Shown in pieces: positions 33,541 through 45,099 of a DNA stretch of 64,000 nucleotides (the stretch's first letter is position 1; every line of letters starts with the position of its first letter). The notes under the pieces are model-generated. The model was given only the letters and a program-made list of their open reading frames with translations, was not told the DNA's origin and did no database searches. Source of the DNA: Welwitschia mirabilis. Taxonomy: Eukaryota; Gnetophyta; Gnetopsida; Welwitschiales. Both the position numbers and the translations under genes were made by a program. The stretch is from contig JBOZIK010000001.1 of NCBI GenBank assembly GCA_051453625.1, forward strand, positions 230,235,169-230,299,168, written 5' to 3'.

Positions 33541-34484
33541 TGTTACAATGTCAATTTGTAGGAATTTGATGGTGTATTTTAAGTACTTTTTAGGACATTC
33601 ATATAAGTTTTGATGAAATACTGATGACTATGAAGATCTAATAAGATAATCAGTAAAACATGTGATCCTTAACATTTTTGGTAATTTCTCAGGCTTATTA
33701 TGATACTGCATATTTGGAATGAAGACCTTATTATGCAAAAGAATGACTTACCTTGGAGAGTGAAGAAAAGAAAAACTGTTGTCCCTTTTTTTATCTTTAT
33801 GACATAGAGGATGACCACATTGCTAATGTGGATAGAGGGTGTGGGGCTGACAGGCTAACAACAGCACATGGAGCACATGGTGGCATAGCGTCATCCTCTA
33901 TGTCATCTAGACGATAGGAAAGATGATGATAGTAACATGGACAGATAACCTACAGGGCTAATAGCATTACATGGGGCACATGGAGGTAGGTGACACATGG
34001 CGTTGTCCTCATGGATGCCCCCACGACAGTTGGGATGACAACTATTTTTACATGTTCATAAGAAATATCATTGTAAATGTGGCCAACCAACCCATGTGAA
34101 TTGTTAAAGTTTTTATTTCTTGACTTTAGGGTTTTGCTTTCAATTCCTCAAGTGAAAAACTATAAATACCCTTTCCCTCCTTTATTTCTAGTCCATCTTT
34201 TATACCTTATAGCTATGATGAAGGATTAAAGGGTAAGAGGTCCATCTAGTATTGCAAAAAGGAGTCTCCTTGATGTTAGGATAAGTCTCTTCCATTGAGG
34301 TACTATTGTTCTGATTGTACATGGATGTACAGTCTAAATACTCTTTGAGTTAATACAATTTCTCATTTTCATTCCAATGTTATAAATGTCCCTTATGGTT
34401 TAAGTTGCTTATAGTTAAGTGACAATCTATGATTTATTTAGATCATAAGGACAACCTTCATTAAGGTAAACCTTGTTTATTAGT
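33541..34484 (+). repeat. 3' LTR of element A2, truncated by a gap
   Basis: It begins TGTTACAATG and carries the TATA box at 34161-34168 and hairpin-like motifs near 33785-33815, 33880-33925 and 33990-34040. It ends at a 100-N gap, about 440 bp short of the family length. Sequence after the gap is not LTR, so the missing end lies in an under-sized gap or was lost. Confidence 0.8.
34161..34168 (+). promoter_or_regulatory. TATA box in the A2 3' LTR
   Basis: TATAAATA in the family A context. Confidence 0.6.
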
Positions 34485-34584
34485 NNNNNNNNNNNNNNNN
34501 NNNNNNNNNNNNNNNNNNNNNNNNNNNNNNNNNNNNNNNNNNNNNNNNNNNNNNNNNNNNNNNNNNNNNNNNNNNNNNNNNNNN
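34485..34584. other. Assembly gap of 100 N
   Basis: Separates the truncated 3' LTR from the copia relic region; true size unknown. Confidence 0.99.
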
Positions 34585-35449
34585 AAAGTTAAAGTTTTAA
34601 AACATTATTCTTTTAAGATCTTTAATTTAATACAAAACTATTTTCCTTGTTTTGTGGAATGACATTAGAATCTCTTTAAATAAATAAATCCTTACATAAA
34701 TATTTAAAGATCTTTACTATTTGATTGAATTTCATAAGTATGATTTTGAATATTTCTTATTTGATGATATGAAATTTTATTTCATCATAATAGTCTAATA
34801 TTTGATAAATCTAAAGGTATTTAAGCATCAAATGAATATGTAGTTAAAGTATGAAACATGATTGAGTTGAATTCACTTAAGCCACTAAATCATCTATTGT
34901 TGTGGAATCTTATTCAAGTATAAAGAAGTAAAATCAAGAAAGAATTTAGCAAAGTTAAAGTAAAAGTAAAGCTTATCTAAATATTTCAAGCATGAATAAA
35001 GCAAAAAGCACAAATGAAGAAAAAGGATCTAGAAAAAAATTCTCTAGCATTTCATTCTTCTCTTAAAGAGGCATCAGTTCTTATTAAAATTTTTCTCTAT
35101 TTACGAGCTAAATGAAATTTTATTCCACCTCACTAATGTGGAATAAATTCATTTTCTTTTGTAAAAACTATAACTTTCTAAAACCTATGTTGACATAACA
35201 TAAGGGAAAAAAGAATATCTAACTAATTGACACTAAGACATAAATTGAAAAAAAATGGTACAATGTTACGATGATTACATCACATCACATAATATAATAA
35301 TCCCTCCTTTTGAATAATGTAATCAAAGAACTTGAATCAAGTTTAGCTTTGAAAAGAAATTTTTCATCTTAAATGGAGGTAATCTTTTTGTTATGAGATA
35401 TGCACATTGTTCTTGAATTGAAATGTATTTGGAACTTACAACTCCTTTC

Positions 35450-35640
35450 TTAACTTTATCTTTGATGAAAATAGTATTTTATTTTAATGTGATTTAACTT
35501 GTCGTAAATGGTATGCTCTTGAGAAAGTAAAATGGATAGCACATTATCAACAAAGATATCATTTGGTTTGTTTACATTAATTTGTAGTTGTTCAAATAAT
35601 TTTAAAATCCATAATATGTATTGCAAAGAATCAATCATAT
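35450..35640 (-). pseudogene. Copia RNase H remnant
   Basis: A 60-codon minus-strand stretch reads ILWILKLFEQL, then IFVDN with a catalytic aspartate, then LNHIKIKYYF. These correspond to the family's ALW..LL.EL, I.CDN and KHI.I.YHF blocks. The 5' part of the domain is broken. Confidence 0.75.
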
Positions 35641-36199
35641 AAATATATTTATCCTTTATTGATGATAATGAAATTAAAATTTGTTTTTTGCTTTTTCAAT
35701 AAATTATATTACTTTCATGAAAACTATGGCATCTAAAGTGGATTTTCTATTATCTGTACTTCCACTTGAATCAGCATTAGAAAATTAATGTAAGATTCCA
35801 TCTCCTTTTTAAAATTTTAAGCCATAATATAAAGTTTCAAACACATACCTAATAATTTTCTCTAATCTAATCAAATTATTTTCTCTTGGTTTAGAGATAA
35901 ATATACTCATAAAAGAAGTTGTAAGCTTAATATCTAGTCTAGTATGATAAAGAAATATAAGAGAACCAATTATACTTCTATATAGTGATATATGAATTCT
36001 TCTTGATCTATTTTTTAATTAATTTTTAAATTATAAGGTAAAGGTGTTGATGTTACTTGTGCATCATGAAGTCCATACTTATTCATAATGGATTATGCAA
36101 CATCACTTTGATGTATGCACATATATTCTTTATCTTAATCAACTTAAATGCCAAGAAAATAATTTAAAATGCTTAAATTTTCCATCTAAAATTCAGATG

Positions 36200-36909
36200 T
36201 CATCTCTTTTTTGAATTTATCAATTAACTTTTGAAAGGATGCAAATAATATAATATCATCAGCATAGAGAGAAATCATACTAAACTCACTATTCTCATGT
36301 TTGAAATATAATATGAGCTCTAAAATGCATGATTTATAGTTTCTTTTGACATGGTAATCACTATGCCCTTAGAGCTTGCTTTAAATCATATAGGGCCTTT
36401 TTCAACTTAAAAATATTATTCTCTTAAAATTTGATGACATATTATTTAGGCTAAAGATGATATACCTTTTCTTTTAAGTAATCAGTTAGGAATGCACTAT
36501 TTACATCCATTTGATATATCTTATGCTTACCATGTATTACTAATAAAATAATCAATTTGAGTATTTTAAATCTTACCGTTGGTCCAAATATCTCTTTTTT
36601 TTCTTTATAGTCCATTACTACTAACCTCATCTTACAACTCTTTACATTATAGTTTTCATCCAATTTTGTTTTATGGATCAATTTTGAATAATCTATCTTC
36701 TTACCTTTTGGCTTATGAACAATCTTCAATGTGTTATTCTTCATGATGACTGCCATTTGTTTGTCCATTATCTCTTTCCAAATTGGACATACAATTTCTT
36801 CATCAACTAAATTTGGCTCACTTATTAAGGATAAATAAGCAACATGAGTATATTTTACCTGATTTCTTATAAACATTTTATTGAATTTTTGGTCAAGCAT
36901 TTGAATCAT
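36200..36909 (-). pseudogene. Copia reverse transcriptase remnant
   Basis: An open minus-strand stretch (36909-36451) covers the copia RT start: an IWKEIMDKQMAVIMKNNT segment, a YKTK-like segment, a CKMRLVVMDYKEKKEIFGPTV segment and the YQMDVNSAFL block with the first catalytic aspartate. After a stop, the frame region near 36295-36241 reads SLYADDIILF, with the catalytic YADD at 36266-36255 intact. Copia RTs usually have YVDD here. The copy is interrupted and not functional. Confidence 0.85.
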
Positions 36910-36920
36910 GTAATGATCTC

Positions 36921-37136
36921 TTAAAAATTTTGATGTAATTTGTGGTTTATTAGAGGTGGCTTTAGTTGCACATTATCTTTTCCATATATGAAGTATCCAA
37001 GTATAAACTCAGATTTATAAAACTTCACATTTTTTGAGATGAAGCTAATAGGATCAAAATAGCAGTATGCATAAGACTTAATATCATAGCCAATAAAAAA
37101 TGAATTATTTACTTCTTGCATCAGTTTTAATAACAA
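36921..37136 (-). pseudogene. Copia integrase-RT linker remnant
   Basis: An open 71-codon minus-strand stretch containing FFIGYDIKSYAYCYFDP and a following ISKNVKFYKSEF. These match the conserved F.GY....K.YRLY and I.SRDV.F.E segments between integrase and RT of copia elements. Confidence 0.75.
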
Positions 37137-37139
37137 TTA

Positions 37140-37740
37140 ATTTGAAATATGCACCTAACATATGTAACCAAATATTTTTAAATGAGATAGCACTAGTTCT
37201 CTTTTGAAAATGAGCTCATAAGATGTCTTACCTTAATAACTGATGTAATAACTCTATTAAGAAGATATGTTACTATTGTAACAATCTTGCCTTAATATGT
37301 ATTTGATAACTTAGCTTGAAAAAGCAAACATCTAAGTATTTATTATATTATGCCACTTTTCATTTTTGCAATGCCATTAGATTAAGATGAATAGGCACAT
37401 GTGGTTTAATTTTAAATGTCACATTCATTACAAAATTGCATAGGCTCTTTATTCACAAATTCACCATCTTTGTCACTCCTAATTTTAATTTTTATGTTCG
37501 ATTGATTTTTAACATTGTTTTTAAAATATCTAATGTGAAGAAATTTTTATCTTTTAAATTCAATAAGAAAGACCAAGTATATTTTGGATAATAATTTATA
37601 ATAATCATAAAATACCTAAAGCCTTTGAATGTAGAAGCTTGCATTGGCCTAAAAATATCCTATTATATCTTTTGGTTGTTTGTTGATGATATACCAAATA
37701 CCATCTTATAATCTAATGAAATGAAGTTGTTTATAGACCA
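37140..37740 (-). pseudogene. Copia integrase core remnant
   Basis: The minus strand reads a KGFRYFMIIINYYPKYTW segment (about 37615-37560), matching the family's RYF...IDDYSRYTW; the aspartate of the catalytic pair is an asparagine here. Later segments match weakly and contain frequent stops. Confidence 0.65.
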
Positions 37741-38154
37741 ATACTAGATGGTATAGGAGTGAATCTAGATCATGAGACTGATCACAAGTAAATCATACTA
37801 AAGATGATTTAAACATTAGATGATTGTAGACTTAAAGAATAAGTAATTAATTTAAAATATTTAAGTAATTAAATGGCTTTTTTCATGGAATTAACTACAT
37901 GCTAATAAGGAATTCATGATAGTTTTAGTAAAGTGTTAATCATTAATCTCTAGGAGGTCAATCATCCAGGTCAACCAACTTTTTCCAAGATGTCAACTAC
38001 CTATGTATGAAATGCTAAATGTAATTGATGTGATCAACTAACTCTAGACTTGAGATTGACTTTCCAACTTAACTTTTATCTTAGAAGGCTAATGTTCATT
38101 TTAGTATATTAATTGAATTTAAGTAGGTAAGAATCTAGTATCAACTTATAATGG
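37741..38154. other. Unassigned sequence between copia relic and solo LTR
   Basis: About 410 bp with no coding signal. In the minus sense it contains a GTTGACCTGG / GATTGACC style stretch seen in some copia LTRs, so it might be an LTR fragment, but no boundaries were found. Confidence 0.3.
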
Positions 38155-39535
38155 TGTTGCAATGTCAATTTATAGGAATTTGATGGTATATTTTGAATAC
38201 TTTATAGGACATTCATATAGGTTTTGATGCAATACTGATGACTATGAAGATCTGATAGGATGATTTGTAAAAAATGTAATACTTAGTATTTTGGGTAGTT
38301 TTTCAGGCAGATTCTGATATTGCATATTTGGAAGGAGGATCTTATGATGCAAAAGACTGATTTAGCTTGGAGAGTGGAGAAAAGAAAAACCATCATCCCC
38401 TTTGTTGTCCCCATAACAAATAGGATGACGACGTTGCTGACATGGACTGAGGCTGTGAGGATGATAGTAGTACATAGAGCACATGGATACATGTGGCGTG
38501 ATGTCATCCCCAATGTCATCCATGAAATAGATAGGACGATGACACCAGTAACATGGACAGACAGCCCACGAGGCTGACACTAGCACATGAGGCACATGGA
38601 GGCAGGTAACACATGATGTTGTCCTCTTAATCATCCCCATAATAGTCAGGACGACAACTGTTTTTACATGCTTAGAAGAAATATCATTGTAATTAGGGTC
38701 AAATAGCCCATGTGGATTATTAGGATTTTTGTTTCCTACCTTTAGGGTCTTGCCTCCAATTCTTCAAGTGAAAAACTATAAATACCCTTCCCCTCTTTTA
38801 TTTATACTCCATCGTTTTGTACTTGATACTTGTGCTGGAGGATTGAAGGACAAGAGGTCCATCCAGTGCTACAGAAAGGAGTCTTCTTGGTGTTAGGATG
38901 AGTTTCTTTCATTGAGGTGCTTTTGTTATAATTGTAAGTGGATGTATGTTCTCAATACTCTTTGAGTTAATACAATTTCTCCTTTTCATTTTAATTTTAT
39001 AGATGTCCCTTATGATTTAAGTTAGTTATAATTATGGGATAGATTTGTGATTTATTTAGATCATAAGAGAAACCTTTGTTAAGGTTGACCTTGATTAGTA
39101 ATAGTAGATTTGTATTGCATTTCCATTTTATTTCATATTGCATTTTACATATTCTTAATTGGATATATCTTATAGTTTATGTTGGTTAAGAACTAGTGGA
39201 TGCTCTTCTTAATTAATATAAGTTATAGATAAAGTGGTCTTTATAATAGAAGGACTAGGATCTAAGTAATATCCTTTTCCATTTCCATTCACTACATTTC
39301 ATATTCATTTAATCTTGCATAGTATTCTACTCATTTATTTCTTTTTATTTTTTATAAGACAAAAAGACTAAAAATACTTTGAAAAAATCAATTCTCTAGC
39401 TTTAAGTGTAGTTCCTTTGTTGGATTATGACATACGGGTAAAATTCTATCTATAATGGCATGCGTTTTCTGTAAGTTATATGATTTACAAGTTTACCTAA
39501 AGGACTTTCAGATTGCATAAATTCACACCACAATA
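38155..39535 (+). repeat. Solo family A LTR
   Basis: It begins TGTTGCAATG and ends CACCACAATA, 1381 bp, with the TATA box at 38777-38784 and hairpin-like motifs near 38391-38430, 38500-38545 and 38615-38662. No polypurine tract precedes it and no primer site follows, so it is a solo LTR left by recombination between the two LTRs of an insertion. The flanks (aatgg before, ataaa after) do not form a target duplication. Confidence 0.85.
38777..38784 (+). promoter_or_regulatory. TATA box in the solo LTR
   Basis: TATAAATA in the family A context; solo LTRs can retain promoter activity, but none is shown here. Confidence 0.6.
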
Positions 39536-39723
39536 ATAAATTACATTTACATAAGGTAAATGGTGGAATCTCCTTCAGGAATGAATGCTTCATAAATTAG
39601 TTACTTCAAGCAGAATTAGTTCCTTTGCTTTACATTTATTTCCATGCTAAAAAATATATATTTTAACATAGTTATTGCATTGTACTTTTTCAAAAAAAAA
39701 TAAGGATCAAACCATATAGATAC

Positions 39724-39742
39724 CAATTGATAGAACATAAAA
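39724..39742 (-). promoter_or_regulatory. Possible initiator-Met primer-binding site
   Basis: The minus strand reads TTGGTATCTATATGGTTTG, resembling the TGGTATCAGAGC sites used by copia elements and chromoviruses. A preceding CA-ending LTR is not demonstrable, so this may be chance. Confidence 0.3.
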
Positions 39743-40149
39743 TATATATGATCATGTTTTAGTAAAATCAATTAGTATAAATGAAAATATAATGATAACA
39801 CCTTAATAGCATAAATTTCATAATCCAAGTAAGAGATGAATAATTGATAAATTTCATTGAAAGGTAATCTCTTATTGAATTAATGTAAAACATGATTGTC
39901 ATTTCATGATTCATCAATTCAACTACTCAAAAAATAATCTAAGAAATATTAGAAGGCATCTTAGGATGTTTGATGAAGGCATGTCTAATAGAACTAAAAA
40001 GTTCCCTAAGATTTAACTTAAGGCATGTATTTCCATCAAGAAGATAAGGATTTTTCTAATTTGATATTCTAAGGAATCCCAAATCATATTTTTTAGAAGT
40101 AGGAGATAAAATAGAATTGTGGATATAAGAAATGATGGTATTCTAATTT

Positions 40150-41260
40150 TCACTAGGAAGCATGAGTGAGAGAGATGGAGAAATATTTTAATAAGATTAG
40201 AATATTTATGATTAATTACTTAATGGAATGTAATAAGTTTATCCTCTATTGTGTTTTATTAATCTCTATAACTTCTTCCTTATCCTCTTTTCTCTCATTG
40301 TTTGTATCATCATCTTATTTCATATTATCATTCTCTAAATTATTAGATTCATCAAAAAGCTCACAAAGAGAAATGTAATCATTATGTTCATCATAGGTTG
40401 TAAAATTCTTATATTTCTCTAGAATTAATTATTTTCTTTCACATTGAATTTCCAAAAGTAAGTGAATTTTAGAGATATAATTTAATATCCGTATATTATC
40501 ATTTGATAGATTATCATTCTCATCATTCTTATTTAATTAATGAGTTAAAACTTTGTTATCCTTATATTAGATTTCTTCTATTGTACATTATGTATCTAAA
40601 AGTTCATCATCAAAATAATAGTTCTTGTAATTTATAGCAATTTTAATGTTTCTCTCCTAATTCTCAAGGTGAAAGATAGTAAACATTATGATGTAGGATT
40701 GGAAGTATTTTCTTGTAAGATAATCTTGACATATTTGATTTTCTGACATTGTTTGTTAAAGTATACCTATAAGGTTCTTCATATTCTTATTGATGACTTC
40801 TTGCATTTTCTTAAGTTCTTCTATTTAATTATGAAGTAAATCATCTTGTTTGTTTTACTTAATAAAAGATCTTAAGGGATGTAAGAAATCTATTTCTTCT
40901 TAATATTCCTCTATAGAAGGGTATTAACATATGTCAAATCATTTATGGAATGATTTTTTGAATGAAGTAGGAGTCTTAAAATATTGAAATTCATCATCAT
41001 TATTTATACATAAAGGCTAAAAGAAAGAAGGGAAAAAAGAGGGAGGTTGAGAAGAGAAGGGATTTTAATTCCTAGTTGCAACATCCTTTTTTATTGACAG
41101 TTCTTTTCTTCTTTCTACAAATATTCCATGTGATATTATTTTATTAATATCCATAAAATTCATGTTTTTTAACCTTTTACCAAAAAATTGTGATAAGATT
41201 CTATTACCATTATTCATAAAAAGATATGAGAAGGATGAAACAAGAAGAATTAATTTGAAT
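40150..41260 (-). pseudogene. Unidentified gag-like coding relic
   Basis: One minus-strand frame set can be followed from about 41215 to 40150 with stops mainly of TAA and TAG type. It reads a basic N-terminal segment (ISHGIFVERRKELSIKKD, about 41150-41095), a serine/proline stretch, a central IEELKKMQEVINKNMKNLI helix (about 40825-40770) and an acidic C-terminal region with many D, E and N (40560-40180). No zinc knuckle or enzyme motif was seen. It lies inside the family B LTR pair and has the position expected for gag. The acidic part resembles in character the relic at 3811-4692. I do not recognise the protein. Confidence 0.45.
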
Positions 41261-41569
41261 AATAAGATAGATCATTACTAAAATGAATATCAATAGCATG
41301 AGATAAGTATAAATTTTAGATGATAATCTCCAAAATCAAATTATGTACAAAAAATAGGTCTTAAGTATTAATCTTTAAGTTTAAGCATAAAACAAATAAT
41401 AATAATGAAAAAAATTTAAAAAAATAAAATACAAAAAAAACTAATTAAAATTAAAGCTAAAGTACGAAAGTAAAATTCAAGCTAAATTAAGAAAAGAAAA
41501 TAAAAAATGTATCTACAAACCACATAGGTAAGTAACTTAAAATCAAATTAGTTATTTATGAAATAACAA

Positions 41570-42559
41570 TCAACATTACAAACTTCCTTGAACTTCTATC
41601 TAGTAATAGCACTAATTATAGTATGCATGTCATGTGCTTATTATCTTCAATTTATAATCTATGCTAATAACTTGTAATCTTAAGTATCTAATAGACACAA
41701 ACACATACTAGTATATGGGATTAATCCAATGTTATAATCTAGATATGAATTTGAAAGTACATTTAGAAAATTACTTTAATTAGAAAGGAATTAAAAGAGG
41801 TTTTTGCTTAGATTTCAAAATGATAAATAATAACATTGTAATCCTAAATATAATGTAAGAATGAAGTGCAATTCTAAATGTAGTTGACTAAGTAACTTAA
41901 CCATCTATTGTCATCTACATTGATGCTTATAATCTATATTAATTACAAGTTGATGTCAATTTAATTATAATCAACATAAAATATAAAGAATATAAGAAGA
42001 AAATTAGTAGAAATAAAATGATATTTTATTAATTATAATTATTCTTATATTAGCTAAAATATAGTTATCCTCAATGAAGGATACATAGCCTATATCAAGG
42101 TAATATCTTCTACTAGGTTAGATAGATCCCTTACTCAATTGAACTCCAAACAGTACAAGAACAATTGATACAAAAAAGATGAAAAAATGAGAAATATAAG
42201 GGGGGTATTTATAGGTTTGAATTAATGGTTTAAGTTATGAAGGAGTACTAATGGATTAAGAGTAATAATATCACTGATTTTTCAATCTCTTCTTAGTGTA
42301 ACATCTTGTTCCATGTGTCTTCTTAGTGTAAGGTCTTCTTGATCATCACTTCACAGTCTAAATTAGATGCATGATGTTCTAGACAAGTTAATATGTTTGA
42401 AATATGTCAAGAAAAGGTTTGTAATATCAAAAATTAATGATTTATTTAATCATCTTGATAAATATTCAAATTATTCTTTAATTTATGATAAACCTACTAA
42501 AATAGACCTAAAACATCCTTTAAACATGATGTTAAATATCATTAATTTGGCTTATAACA
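41570..42559 (-). repeat. Family B LTR, copy 2 (probable 5' LTR, minus strand)
   Basis: Matches 20400-21439. The plus strand ends GCTTATAACA at 42559, so the minus strand begins TGTTATAAGC. No polypurine tract lies outside it, consistent with a 5' LTR, but no convincing primer site was found at its inner edge, which is diffuse. Confidence 0.6.
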
Positions 42560-43229
42560 ATTAACATCAACTAGGTTAAAAGATTTACTTATTGATGCTT
42601 TAAGATCAATCATAAAAAATACAACTTATAAGTCTAATGCCTTATAATCACCTAAAAATACTTGGTCTTTATATCAATGGTTTCATAGTGTGATGATTGA
42701 GTTCTTAATCTAAAGTACTTAGTAATGTTTTACATGTATAAATCTATAAAGGAAAATTTGTATTAGGCTATAAGTAATATCACATTATTAACTACTTAAT
42801 TTAATAAGTTGTCTAATAATTAGAAATATTATTAAGATGATTAAAAAGATATAAAAAGAAAAGTTTGAATAAGGAATTTTAAGGATGTAATGTATTAGTA
42901 TTAGAGTCCTTTAATTTAAAATAACTCCTAAAGAAAAAGTGATAGATACCTATGATCTAAATGTTCTTACTATAATTGCATGAAAGATTTCATCTCAAGA
43001 TAATGTTTTAAAAATTATATTACTTATTTCAAAATATATTTAAGCATTACGGGAAAAAAAATTTAAGAGTGATTGTCATAACTAAAGAAAACACATGCAA
43101 TATCTATAATTTTAGAAGCATAAAAAAACACCTCTAGGAAATCTTAGGATAGCATGCTCTACATAATCAGTGCCATTTCAACCTCAGATTATAGAGGGAA
43201 TAAATATAATACCTAGGCATTTCATCTCT
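42560..43229. other. Unassigned sequence
   Basis: Between the family B LTR and the chromovirus protease remnant. A gag remnant of the chromovirus may lie here but could not be read. Confidence 0.35.
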
Positions 43230-43234
43230 TTTTA

Positions 43235-43480
43235 TTTAATAGTGGATCTATGAATTATTTTTTTTTTAAATTGTATGGATAAAATGCTACATCAATGGAA
43301 TTATAAGCTAGTCACTAGCCAAAAGAAACAATCTAATAGTTTCTTAATGTTAAGTAACCTTAGAGGAAGAATCTATTATTTGAGACTTCATAATAATAGA
43401 TCTAGGATCTTATGATCTTATCATAAAAATGGATTAGATAAGCCAACATAAATCCATCATAGGATATTTTAAAAAAGTAA
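43235..43480 (+). pseudogene. Chromovirus protease remnant
   Basis: An NSGSMNYFF segment (about 43242-43270) matches the family's DSGSTHNFI active-site block with D changed to N. A DLGSYDLIIKMDW segment (about 43398-43440) matches the G.DVVLG..WL block. The frame is broken between them. Confidence 0.55.
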
Positions 43481-43689
43481 TTCATGCCATTATAACTATA
43501 AAGCATTGGAAATTTTAAGACTCTTAAAGACTAGTTTTTAAAAGAATGATTAAAGAAAAATAATTAAAGATTCATATAATAAAAATGACATAATTATTCT
43601 TATCAAATATTAACATGATTAAAAAACCCAAGAAAAGAAGATTTATATCTATTTCAATTAGATATACGTATCTATGAAATGTGTTGTAT

Positions 43690-44740
43690 GCCACTAGTTA
43701 AAAAGGTAAAATTCACTATCAATCTACTATCTATGACAAACATATTTCTAAAGAGCTATACAGAATATTACCTAATGAGATTATGAAGCTTGAGTTACAA
43801 TTGTAATAAGTCTTAGATAAAGGATTATTAATTCTAGTACCTCATCATAAGAAGCACTAGTATGTTTTATTAATAGAAAGTGTGGTATAATAAGGCTTGG
43901 CATAAATTATAGAAAATTAAATAGGGTTACTATTAATGGGAAGAAACCCACTTCTAAGAATTACTAACATGTTTGATTAGATTATAGATAAAAATATCTA
44001 CTCTAAAATATAAATAAATTGAAAATATCATTAACTATGCATCAAATAAGAGGATATTTTAAAAATAGCATTTAAACATGTTATGATTACTATGAATTCA
44101 TGTTATGCCTTTTGGATTAACAAATGCTCTAGTAGTATNNNNNNNNNNNNNNNNNNNNNNNNNNNNNNNNNNNNNNNNNNNNNNNNNNNNNNNNNNNNNN
44201 NNNNNNNNNNNNNNNNNNNNNNNNNNNNNNNNNNNNNNATGAATTCATGTTATGCCTTTTGGATTAACAAATGCTCTAGTAGTATTTATGAACTTAATGA
44301 ATAAGGTTTTTATCCTTATTTAGATAACTTTACTATTGTTTTCGTTAATGATATTCTTATTTAATATAAAACATAGCTATAATATTCCAAACATTTAAGG
44401 ATAGTTCTATAGACTTTCAAAGATTACTATTTACATGACAAGCAAGTGTAAGTTTTCAACTTAATTATGTCATCACAAATAGCAGCATTCAAGTAGACTT
44501 AGCTAAGGTAGAAGTCATTTTAATTTATTATACACCTAAAAATGTGACCAAAATACATAGTTTTTTAAACATAGTAGGTTATTATGAAATATTCATGAAG
44601 TACTTATTCAAAATAGTCATACCTCTAATAATTTTATTTAAAAAAAAGGAGTTTAAATGGATAGATAAATGTGAAAATGATTTTCAAAGCTTAAAGGAAG
44701 CACTTACCTCTTTCATGTATACAAATTTATATAATAAGTA
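43690..44740 (+). pseudogene. Chromovirus reverse transcriptase remnant
   Basis: Upstream, a counterpart of the EF.IDL block and a VLDKGLL segment (about 43812) are visible, then a GINYRKLNRVTING segment (about 43900-43935). Around the gap an MPFGLTNA segment is present on both sides (44105 and 44252), continuing to FMNLMNKVF. One base later in the frame the catalytic region reads FVNDIL, so the first aspartate of the IDD motif is asparagine. Later GYYEIFMKYLFKIVIPL (44578-44630) and KECENDF-type segments match the connection to RNase H. Confidence 0.75.
44139..44238. other. Assembly gap of 100 N between identical 47-mers
   Basis: Bases 44092-44138 and 44239-44285 are identical, so the same edge sequence was written on both sides of a nominal gap. 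The apparent tandem copy of the peptide here is an artefact. Confidence 0.95.
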
Positions 44741-44769
44741 AATAAGTTATGCTTTAATGTAGGTTTAAA

Positions 44770-45060
44770 TATTTATTGCTTATGAATCAAGAAAACCTAA
44801 GCCTTATAGAAATCATTACCCCATTCATGGTCTAGAATTAGCCTAAGTAGTTCATGCACTAAGTATGTGGAGACACTACTTACATAAAGAGAAATTTTTA
44901 GTTTAGAATAATTACTAAGGTTTAAAGAATATTTTAGTTATTCAAATCTTAATTTTAGATAAATAAGATGGATTGAATTACTCATTAATTATAATTTTAG
45001 GATAAAGTACCACAAAGGAAAAGGAAATAAGATAGTCAATGCATCAAGTAGAATGAAATA
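44770..45060 (+). pseudogene. Chromovirus RNase H remnant
   Basis: Segments matching YASR.LKPHE.NYPTHDLELAAVV can be read around 44780-44850, including HYPIHGLELA with the catalytic glutamate, followed by ALSMWRHYLHKEKF (44857-44900) and, in another frame, a RWIELLINYNFRIKYHKGKGN segment (about 44968-45030). Confidence 0.7.
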
Positions 45061-45099
45061 TCCAAATACTCATTACTCATAAGTGGCTTAAAGATGTTA

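Larger units (their letters stand above)
22968..34484 (+). mobile_element. Athila-type Ty3/gypsy element A2 with gag-pol remnants
   Basis: LTR (22968-24352), tRNA-Asp-type primer site, leader, gag, protease, RT, RNase H and integrase remnants in Ty3/gypsy order, a roughly 2-kb 3' region and the start of a 3' LTR that disappears into a gap. Motif content throughout pol matches Athila rather than chromoviruses. No env-like frame was seen after integrase. Stops and frameshifts affect every domain. Two gaps (29786-29885 and 33496-33505) each separate near-duplicate sequence, so the assembled copy may combine two related elements. By eye the 5' and 3' LTRs are more like each other than either is to the solo LTR at 38155. 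Confidence 0.85.
34900..37740 (-). mobile_element. Ty1/copia pol relic on the minus strand
   Basis: Minus-strand order is integrase (about 37700-37140), a GY...DV.F-type linker (37110-36990), RT (36909-36200) and RNase H (35640-35450). Integrase before RT is diagnostic of Ty1/copia. No LTR pair could be assigned. The upstream stretch (37741-38154) is not clearly gag and may be an LTR fragment. The frames are broken, but long open parts remain, so it is less decayed than the gypsy relics. Confidence 0.8.

Noticed and set aside
38320-38640. Overlapping open frames on both strands
   Set aside because: They lie within the hairpin-motif region of the solo LTR; openness on both strands follows from its higher G+C.
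44083-44304. Tandem duplicated peptide
   Set aside because: Artefact of a 47-mer written on both sides of a gap.
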